Under the pieces are notes generated by a model. The model ran no database searches. It worked only from the letters and a program-made list of their open reading frames with translations, and was not told where the DNA came from. The position numbers and the translations under genes were made by a program. 64,000 nucleotides of DNA from contig NZ_JAUSXI010000001.1 in assembly GCF_030815865.1 (NCBI RefSeq), forward strand, positions 1,550,001 to 1,614,000, in the 5' to 3' direction. Source of the stretch: Arthrobacter globiformis (GTDB lineage: Bacteria; Actinomycetota; Actinomycetes; Actinomycetales; Micrococcaceae). Positions 55,448-64,000 of this stretch are shown here, piece by piece; positions within the stretch are counted from its first letter, which is position 1; each line of letters starts with the position of its first letter.

Positions 55448-56800
55448 CTACTCGAGGCGGCGCTGCCTGGTTTCCGGGGAGAAGAACGCCATCCACAGCA
55501 CCGACAGGACCACCAGCCCGCCGGCGAGGGCGAACGATGTGGCCAGCCCCAGCTCCGGCCAGAAGTAGTTCGCGAAAATGAGCGGTCCGAAGCCTGCGCC
55601 CAGCCGCGAGAACGTCGAAGCCCAACCGAAGCCGCTGCCCCTAAGCTCCGTGGGGTACAGCTCGGAAACGTAGGCGTAGAGCACCGGGATAGCCACCTGC
55701 ACCACGAACCCGAACACCAGCAGCCAGAACACGGCAGCCGTGGGCACATCCACCACGAACGCCACCACCACCAGGATCAGCGCGGACAGAGGCCCGGTAA
55801 TAGCCAGCAGCCACTTGCGGCCTACGCGCTCCACGAGCAGCGCTGCCGCGATCACGCCCAAGAGCCCGACGGCGGCCATCCCCGCCGTCGTCAGGAACGC
55901 CTTGTACTCGGCGAACCCGGCGCCGATCAGGATTCGCGGCATCCAGGTCAGGGACAGGTAATAGACCAGCAGGATGCTCATGAACAGGGCCCAGGCAGCG
56001 GTGGTGATCTTCCAGTTGAACTGCCAGACCCCGCGCAGTTGCTGCCACGCGCTCCCGGCGGAAAACCGCAGTACAGCCTGCGGCTCCGGCAGGCTGTAGG
56101 CCCGGGGCTCGGCTCCGGTGGCCTCGACCAGGCCGTCAATCACCCGGGCCGCTTCGTCTCGGCGTCCCTTGCGGATAAGGAACAGCGGCGACTCGGGAAC
56201 GCTGCGCCGCACCCAGAACACCAGCAGGGCAGGCAGCACCATGACGAGCATTGTCAGGCGCCAGTCGGCAAAAGCGGCGACGAGCCAGGCGGACACGAAG
56301 CCGCAGAGCGCAGCACCCACTGGCCACCAGCCGTCCATCGCGGTGAGGACCCTGCCGCGCTGCCTTCGGGGCGTGAATTCGCCCACCAGCGCGTAGTCCA
56401 CGGGAATGCAGCCGCCCAGGCCGAATCCGGCCATGAAGCGGAACACACAGAACCAGAGGAAATCGGGGGAGAAGGCGCCGAGCACCGTGAAGAGCGAGAA
56501 GATCAGCAGGGTGGCCGTGAAGGCCTTCCTGCGCCCGATGGTGTCAGCAATGGTGCCCCAGATGAAGGCGCCCAGGGCCATCCCGATCAGGTTGGCCGTG
56601 CCGATCCAGCCGGCCTCGCCGGGGGTGAGGCTCCAGTGGGTGGACAGCAGCGGAATGAGAATGCCATTGAGGGTGACGTCCCAGGCGTCGAACATGAATC
56701 CCAGGCCGCCGATCACGAAGATCCGGCCCTGCACTTTCCAGCGCCACGGCAGTTCCTGGACTACCTGCTCGCCGCTGGGCACAGCGGTGTAAATATTCAT
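55448..56800 (-). CDS. MFS transporter, sugar-porter-like
   Basis: 450 residues from ATG 56800; AGGAGG lies six bases upstream and excludes a longer frame starting at 56950. About 12 membrane helices with MFS signatures: GTIADTIGRRKAFTATLLIF (loop 2-3), FRFMAGFGLGGCIPVDYALV, GEFTPRRQRGRVLTAMDGWW and RSVPESPLFLIRKGRRDEA after helix 6, then VERVGRKWLLAITGPL and YVSELYPTELRGSGFGWAST. PESPLFL and ELYPTELRG are typical of the sugar porter/aromatic-acid:H+ symport group. Probable organic solute uptake; substrate not readable. Confidence 0.9.
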   Translation of the reverse strand: MNIYTAVPSGEQVVQELPWRWKVQGRIFVIGGLGFMFDAWDVTLNGILIPLLSTHWSLTPGEAGWIGTANLIGMALGAFIWGTIADTIGRRKAFTATLLIFSLFTVLGAFSPDFLWFCVFRFMAGFGLGGCIPVDYALVGEFTPRRQRGRVLTAMDGWWPVGAALCGFVSAWLVAAFADWRLTMLVMVLPALLVFWVRRSVPESPLFLIRKGRRDEAARVIDGLVEATGAEPRAYSLPEPQAVLRFSAGSAWQQLRGVWQFNWKITTAAWALFMSILLVYYLSLTWMPRILIGAGFAEYKAFLTTAGMAAVGLLGVIAAALLVERVGRKWLLAITGPLSALILVVVAFVVDVPTAAVFWLLVFGFVVQVAIPVLYAYVSELYPTELRGSGFGWASTFSRLGAGFGPLIFANYFWPELGLATSFALAGGLVVLSVLWMAFFSPETRQRRLE

Positions 56801-57015
56801 CTCGGCCTCCTGCTTAAACCTTACGTTGCGGAACGCCCCGGGGCGCTGGGTGTTGAACCGGCACCAGCCCCTTACGCCGGGGAGCGCCGGGCCGGCACGC
56901 GCGGAAGCGCCGGGCGCCGGGGCCGCCAGCAGGAGGGGGTCCGCCGACACGATAAACTGGGCCGTATCCCCACCAACCGCGGCACATCAACCGCGAGATA
57001 AAGACGGAGACTTTT

Positions 57016-58686
57016 GTGAGCTTGACGCAGCTTGACCGTGTTCCCATTCGCCGGGCCCTGATCTCGGTATACGACAAGACCGGTCTGGAGGAGCTCGCCA
57101 CTGGCCTGCACGCAGCAGGGGTCAAAATTGTTTCCACCGGCTCGACCGCCAAGAAGATCGCCGCGGCCGGCATCCCAGTCCAGGAAGTCGAAGAGGTCAC
57201 CGGTTCCCCCGAGATGCTCGACGGCCGGGTCAAGACCCTGCACCCGCGGGTCCACGGCGGCATCCTCGCAGACCGCCGCGTCCCTGCCCACATGGAGACC
57301 CTCGCCAAGATGGAGATCGAGGCCTTCGACCTCGTCGTGGTGAACCTCTACCCGTTCGTGGAGACGGTCAAGTCCGGCGCCGAACAGGACGACGTCGTGG
57401 AGCAGATCGACATCGGAGGCCCCGCGATGGTGCGCTCCGCCGCGAAGAACCACGCCGCCGTCGCCATTGTGGTGGACCCGACGTTCTACGGCGACGTGGT
57501 CCGCGCCGCCGGCGAGGGCGGGTTCGACCTCAAGACCCGCCGCCGGCTCGCCGCCAAGGCGTTCGCGCACACCGCCACCTACGACACCGCTGTGGCCACC
57601 TGGACCGCCAGCCAGTTCCTCGACGAGGACGGCGACGGCGTCATCGACTGGCCCGCCTACTCCGGCCTGGCACTGGAACGCTCCGAGGTGCTGCGCTACG
57701 GCGAGAACCCGCACCAGCAGGCTGCGCTCTACGTGGACAAGGCGGCCCCCGCGGGCATCGCCCAGGCCGACCAGATCCACGGCAAAGCCATGAGCTACAA
57801 CAACTTCGTGGACGCCGACGCAGCACTCCGCGCCGCCTACGACTTCGCCGAGCCCGCCGTGGCCATCATCAAGCACGCCAACCCCTGCGGTGTGGCCGTG
57901 GCCTCCGCCGACGCGGCCGACCCGATCGCCGACGCCCACGCCAAGGCCCACGCCTGCGACCCCGTCTCCGCGTTCGGCGGCGTCATCGCGGCCAACCGCA
58001 CGGTCACCGCCGGCATGGCCCAGACCGTGGCCGGCATCTTCACCGAGGTGGTCATCGCCCCCGGCTTCGAGCCCGAGGCCGTGGAGATCCTCTCCAAGAA
58101 GAAGAACATCCGCCTGCTGTCCCTCCCGGAGGGCTACGGCCGCTACCCGGCGGAAATCCGCCAGGTCTCCGGCGGCGTCCTGGTGCAGGTCACCGACAAG
58201 GTGGACGCCGACGGCGACAACCCCGCCAACTGGACGCTTGCCGCCGGCGAAGCAGCCGACGACGCCACGCTGGCCGACCTCGCCTTTGCCTGGACCGCCT
58301 GCCGCGCGGCCAAGTCCAACGCGATCCTGCTCGCCTCCAACGGCGCTGCAGTGGGCATCGGCATGGGCCAGGTCAACCGCCTGGACTCCTGCAAGCTCGC
58401 CGTCGAGCGGGCCAACACGCTGGGCGTCAGCGTGGAGTCCGACGTCGACGGTGCCGGCGGCGCCTCCAACGCCGACGCGAGCGGCGCTCCCGCCCGTGCC
58501 CGCGGCGCGGTGGCTGCCTCCGATGCGTTCTTCCCGTTCGCCGACGGCCTGCAGATCCTGATCGACGCCGGCGTGCGGGCTGTAGTGCAGCCCGGCGGCT
58601 CGGTCCGTGACGAGGAAGTCGTCGCTGCAGCCAACGCTGCGGGCATCACCATGTACTTCACCGGCGCTCGCCACTTCTTCCACTAG
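57016..58686 (+). CDS. purH: Bifunctional AICAR transformylase/IMP cyclohydrolase
   Basis: 556 residues from GTG 57016 (GGAGA upstream). N-terminal IMP cyclohydrolase domain: [70 protein letters not shown]-terminal AICAR formyltransferase: [79 protein letters not shown], and late [38 protein letters not shown]. It completes the last two steps to IMP. Slightly longer than E. coli PurH (529) because of an Ala/Gly insert near residue 480. Confidence 0.98.
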   Translation: MSLTQLDRVPIRRALISVYDKTGLEELATGLHAAGVKIVSTGSTAKKIAAAGIPVQEVEEVTGSPEMLDGRVKTLHPRVHGGILADRRVPAHMETLAKMEIEAFDLVVVNLYPFVETVKSGAEQDDVVEQIDIGGPAMVRSAAKNHAAVAIVVDPTFYGDVVRAAGEGGFDLKTRRRLAAKAFAHTATYDTAVATWTASQFLDEDGDGVIDWPAYSGLALERSEVLRYGENPHQQAALYVDKAAPAGIAQADQIHGKAMSYNNFVDADAALRAAYDFAEPAVAIIKHANPCGVAVASADAADPIADAHAKAHACDPVSAFGGVIAANRTVTAGMAQTVAGIFTEVVIAPGFEPEAVEILSKKKNIRLLSLPEGYGRYPAEIRQVSGGVLVQVTDKVDADGDNPANWTLAAGEAADDATLADLAFAWTACRAAKSNAILLASNGAAVGIGMGQVNRLDSCKLAVERANTLGVSVESDVDGAGGASNADASGAPARARGAVAASDAFFPFADGLQILIDAGVRAVVQPGGSVRDEEVVAAANAAGITMYFTGARHFFH

Positions 58687-58691
58687 TCCCC

Positions 58692-58856
58692 ACCGCCTCC
58701 CTAACCTCGCTGCGCTCGGCCAGGGAACCCGGGCGGCGTGGGCCCAACCGCCTCCCTAACCTCGCTGCGCTCGGCCAGGGAACCCGGGCGGCGTGGGCCC
58801 AACCGCCTCCCTAACCTCGCTGCGCTCGGCCAGGGAACCCGGGCGGCGTGGGCCCA
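58692..58856. repeat. Three tandem 55-bp repeats after purH
   Basis: Units at 58692, 58747 and 58802, each containing CCTCGCTGCGCTCGGCCAGG and CCCGGGCGGCGTGGGCCCA. They are virtually identical. A diverged single copy is at 20578-20640. Confidence 0.95.
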
Positions 58857-58859
58857 AGC

Positions 58860-58909
58860 AAAGCCCGACGGCGGCTGCCCCCTTAGGGGGACGGCCGCCG
58901 TCGGGCTTT
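58860..58909. terminator. purH terminator
   Basis: 16-bp stem AAAGCCCGACGGCGGC with its complement, an inner CCCCCTTAGGGGG, then TAACTTG. Shared with the convergent small ORF. Confidence 0.9.
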
Positions 58910-58917
58910 AACTTGCT

Positions 58918-59088
58918 TTAGTTTTCTTCCGTTTCCTCCTGATCCGGCAACCGGATGTCCCGGGGGAGCGCTTCGGCCATCCGTTCCGTGGTCCAGTAGG
59001 CCAGGATCTCCTCGGGCGCCTGGTTGACGTTATGGCTTACCTCAGCGTCGTCAGGGCTCCCCGCGTCATCCTTATTTCCGCTGTGCAC
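58918..59088 (-). CDS. Small ORF carrying a protease-propeptide motif
   Basis: 56 residues from GTG 59088 (AAGGT upstream), overlapping the end of the protease gene by 17 bases. The sequence has a hydrophilic N-terminus, then APEEILAYWTTERMAEALPR, DIRLPDQEETEEN. The core YWT-ERM--A-P is the same motif as the propeptide of the adjacent protease (GYWTPERMRAAHPGD). A coupled position after the protease and the shared motif argue that it is real. It may be an inhibitor/chaperone derived from the propeptide; this is inference. Confidence 0.6.
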   Translation of the reverse strand: MHSGNKDDAGSPDDAEVSHNVNQAPEEILAYWTTERMAEALPRDIRLPDQEETEEN

Positions 59089-60073
59089 TGTCGTAGACCT
59101 TCATGATGGTCGAGCCCCAGAACGGCCCGAACATCGTGGTGGAACTCGTCCCGTACCCGTAGCTGTTGACCGAGTTCTGGAAGCCGTTGGCTGAGCTTGC
59201 AGCGTCCGTGTCTCCCCGGGCAAACCAGGGGCCGCCCGAGGAACCGCCCGTCATGTCACAGGAAATGCCCTGGGAGTTGAACTGGGGGTTGATCGTGTCG
59301 TTCTTGGCCGTGCCTGTGCAGCTGACCAGGGTCTGGCCGGTGAACGGGGCCACGGCCGGGTAGCCATAGGACTTGTATGTCAGGCCCCGGGGCTGGCTGA
59401 ACTCCACACCGGAGGCACCCACCTTGTCGGCCAGGGCCTTGCCCCCCACCCGGGCCACCACGGCGAAGCCGGTGTCGTACCGGATATCGCCGCCGGAGGT
59501 CCAGTTCCGTGCCGCGTGCAGCGACCGGGCCGGCCATTGACCATACGGGGACTGGCCATTCACGTAGCCGGGAACAAACACCCAGTTGGTGGCGAAGGCG
59601 CCAGGCCCCTCATTGACACAGTGGCCGGCGGTGGCCACGAGGCTCTTGTTCTGGGCAGCGACTGAGTTGCCGGAGCAGACGTAGTTGATTCCGGCGAGGG
59701 TGAAGAAGACCTTGCCGATGTGCGGCACCGGCGTTTCGTTTGCGTGCAGGGCTGTGGTTACCGTGGTCTGCGGGGCGGTACCGGCGATTCTCGCTGGCGC
59801 TCCCGTCTCCACGGCAGCCGAAGGCGAGGATCCTTTGTTTTCATGCCTTGCCACGGCCTTGACGGCCAGCACATCGCCGGGATGGGCGGCGCGCATGCGC
59901 TCGGGCGTCCAGTAGCCCTGCGGGCTGGACACTGGGGTGCTTGCGACCTGCAGCTGGGTTGAGTCCTGCGACGTTGCAGAAGAGGCTGTTGCGCCGCCAA
60001 TGGCGCCCACAGCCAGCAGCAAACCTGTGGAAAGGCTCAGAAGGCTGCCAGCCAGAGTCTTTTTGCTCGTCAT
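59072..60073 (-). CDS. Secreted trypsin-like serine protease
   Basis: 333 residues from ATG 60073 (AGG ACCGCA upstream; a longer frame to 60112 is unlikely). Signal peptide LLSLSTGLLLAVGAIGGATA. The propeptide has SPQGYWTPERMRAAHPGDVL (residues about 60-80). The protease domain has the triad His in LVATAGHCVNEGPG, Asp in IRYDTGFAVVARV, and Ser in MTGGSSGGPWFARGD, of V8/glutamyl-endopeptidase type. The mature enzyme is extracellular. The small ORF with the propeptide motif follows directly. Confidence 0.92.
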   Translation of the reverse strand: MTSKKTLAGSLLSLSTGLLLAVGAIGGATASSATSQDSTQLQVASTPVSSPQGYWTPERMRAAHPGDVLAVKAVARHENKGSSPSAAVETGAPARIAGTAPQTTVTTALHANETPVPHIGKVFFTLAGINYVCSGNSVAAQNKSLVATAGHCVNEGPGAFATNWVFVPGYVNGQSPYGQWPARSLHAARNWTSGGDIRYDTGFAVVARVGGKALADKVGASGVEFSQPRGLTYKSYGYPAVAPFTGQTLVSCTGTAKNDTINPQFNSQGISCDMTGGSSGGPWFARGDTDAASSANGFQNSVNSYGYGTSSTTMFGPFWGSTIMKVYDSAQRK

Positions 60074-62657
<2,584 letters not shown>

Positions 62658-62706
62658 TTCGCCTGGGCCAACTCTCCGGCCCGCGGCTGAACTGTCGAGC
62701 CAAAGG

Positions 62707-62745
62707 AGCGCCCCGCCACTCGTTTGAGTAGCGGGGCGCTTCTTT
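62707..62745. terminator. Terminator after icd
   Basis: AGCGCCCCGC stem with CACTC/GAGTA extension, loop GTTT, then TTCTTTG. Confidence 0.9.
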
Positions 62746-62776
62746 GCTTGCCGGGACTGCCGGCCTGCAGATTGAC

Positions 62777-63715
62777 CTACCGGTCGGGAATGTCGTCGCG
62801 GCGGGTGTCCGCGTGCCGGGTTTCGGTCCGCGGCTCACCGGTGTCGTCGTCCCCGTACGGGGCATCGACCGCCATGTCAGGGTCCGTGCTGACGGGCCGC
62901 TCGGTTGCCGAGGCGTCGTAGGCGTCGCCTGACTCGTAGCTGCGGCCCGGCACCGCGTCCATGCCGGCCCCCTCGGAGTAGCCGGTGCTCGCGCCCGGGT
63001 CGCCGTTGCCGCCGGCTGCTGTAGTCCCCATGCCGACGCCGGCCGCTCCGGCTCCTGCGCCGGCTCCTGCGCCTGCTCCCGTTGTCCCGGCTCCCGTCGT
63101 CCCGACACCCGTTGTCCCGGCACCCGTGGTCCCGGCTCCCGTCGTCCCAACTCCCGTCGTCCCGACTCCCGTTGTCCCGTCAACGGTGCCAGCCCCCAGG
63201 CCGGTTCCCATGCCGCCGCCGCCCGTGCCGGCCGCCGTCGGACCCGTATCACCTTCCACCTCGCCACCGCTCACGCTTTCACGCCAGGCGCCAGTTTCCG
63301 TGTCGCGTTCCTCGATGAATTTCTTGAACTTTCTCAGGTCCGAGGCGACCTGCCGGGAATCGAGTCCGGTGGCCGCACCGAGCTTCTCCACCGCGGATTC
63401 GGGCTCCCACGTCAGCTCGACGTTCACCTTGGTTTCGTTGGCGCCGAGGGACTCGAACCATACAGTGCCGGCATTGCGTGGCTCATTCAGGCTCTCCCAT
63501 GTGACCCGTTGGTCCGGCTCCTGGACGGTGATCTGGGCGTCATACTCGCGCTTCACACCGGCGATGCTGGTTTCGAAATGAACAGTGGTGTCGTCGAGCT
63601 GACGGACGGCGTCGACGCCGCTCATAAAATTGGGGAAATCCTCAAACTGGGTCCATTGGTTGTAGGCCTGGCGTACGGGGACATCGACGGTGATCGATTC
63701 CTGGACAGTTGCCAT
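62777..63715 (-). CDS. SRPBCC-domain protein with GTTG-repeat tail
   Basis: 312 residues from ATG 63715 (AAGGAG ten bases upstream). Residues 1-145 are an SRPBCC/polyketide-cyclase-like lipid- or ligand-binding fold: MATVQESITVDVPVRQAYNQ, WTQFEDFPNFMSGVDAVRQL, RVTWESLNEPRNAGTVWFES. The tail is low complexity: seven GTTGV or GTTGA pentads, then GAGAGAGAG and a charged acidic end. This family is widespread in actinobacteria and often stress-linked. The tail is probably disordered and variable between strains. Confidence 0.87.
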   Translation of the reverse strand: MATVQESITVDVPVRQAYNQWTQFEDFPNFMSGVDAVRQLDDTTVHFETSIAGVKREYDAQITVQEPDQRVTWESLNEPRNAGTVWFESLGANETKVNVELTWEPESAVEKLGAATGLDSRQVASDLRKFKKFIEERDTETGAWRESVSGGEVEGDTGPTAAGTGGGGMGTGLGAGTVDGTTGVGTTGVGTTGAGTTGAGTTGVGTTGAGTTGAGAGAGAGAGAAGVGMGTTAAGGNGDPGASTGYSEGAGMDAVPGRSYESGDAYDASATERPVSTDPDMAVDAPYGDDDTGEPRTETRHADTRRDDIPDR

Positions 63716-63987
63716 GCTAGGTTCACTCCTTCGGCGTACGGGCGGACAGCCCGTGGTTCTGATTGCCCTCGTTCGGATGGAACACCTCCAACGTAGCGGG
63801 AAGCAGTCGGCATTTGAAGAGTGAAACTAAGTCTGCTGACTATGAAGCTCAGGCAGGCCAAATGACGGCCCGCGGTTGTGGGCGGCCACTCGGTTTCGTA
63901 GGGTACTAAGCAGGCTTATCTTTCGGCCAGGTGCCCAGCGCCGAGGCCGAGCCCGGCTAGGCCGCCGTTTCGGAAAGGATCGTCTCT

Positions 63988-64000
63988 GTGCCTGAAGAAC
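63988..64000 (+). CDS. Possible start of the next gene (truncated)
   Basis: GTG CCT GAA GAA with GGAAAGGA eight bases upstream, running off the window. Only four codons are visible. Confidence 0.4.

Noticed and set aside
56872-58683. 603-codon ORF antisense to purH
   Set aside because: High-GC mirror frame; purH is unambiguous on the plus strand.

Overview
The window is chromosomal DNA from a high-GC actinobacterium, most likely an Arthrobacter/Pseudarthrobacter-type member of the Micrococcaceae. Support comes from the rRNA sequences, a monomeric NADP-isocitrate dehydrogenase, a GntR/GntK/GntP gluconate locus, a DUF6350-purN-purH neighbourhood, frequent GTG starts, and many GC-rich I-shaped hairpin terminators. 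Genus is inferred by reading; no database search was run.

Layout. 1-3.9 kb: tail of a flavin monooxygenase with a TfoX-like protein, then a four-gene run (lipoprotein, divergent Nramp-like transporter, two small proteins). 4.1-8.2 kb: cold-shock protein, a large 65-bp repeat array, a BTAD/TPR regulator, a small membrane protein and a secreted protein. 8.5-11.5 kb: gluconate regulon (GntR regulator diverging from gntK-gntP, with a 21-bp perfect palindrome between). 11.8-14.6 kb: large secreted protein with five near-identical 150-bp VCBS-type repeats, then gene relics. 15-22.8 kb: DJ-1/PfpI protein, cyclopropane fatty acid synthase, PhoD phosphatase, GYD protein, degenerate membrane-anchored exonuclease, ZIP transporter. 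22.9-27.2 kb: multicopper oxidase and a Ser/Thr kinase-GAF fusion. 27.3-33.5 kb: a complete rrn operon (16S-23S-5S, no spacer tRNA). 33.7-44 kb: SDR, broken excalibur-type lipoprotein, PAS-GGDEF-EAL protein, UDP-glucose dehydrogenase with a GT4 glycosyltransferase, flotillin with a small OB-like protein, DUF2945 protein, and a broken sulfide:quinone oxidoreductase. 44-51.7 kb: envelope/stress cluster (DUF3618, holin-like and repeat-rich proteins; PRC-barrel/DUF2382; MarR), a peptide made of four 11-residue repeats beside a secreted repeat protein, a second ZIP, and a DUF4383 protein. 51.8-58.7 kb: DUF6350, purN and purH, with a DUF559-like gene and an MFS transporter lying between purN and purH. 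58.9-64 kb: secreted trypsin-like protease with a small partner ORF, icd carrying a one-base frameshift, and an SRPBCC protein.

The most striking signal is a dispersed palindromic repeat (arms close to CCGCTGATCGAGCTTGTCGA and TTTCGACAGGCTCAACCAGC) at about ten loci. It lies almost always at gene 3' ends. In cfa, the DJ-1 gene and ugd it supplies the stop codon itself (GCTGGTTGA or GCCGGTTGA), and in the GT4 gene it is read through in frame. Other highlights are the four-repeat SGRIGNWPDPM peptide gene with a possible translational switch, a free copy of a protease propeptide motif, and two paralogous small membrane proteins with a conserved EPW-AG-LPS-PY tail. Four gene breaks (icd, SQR, lipoprotein, aspartase/ADH relics) could be real decay or assembly errors.
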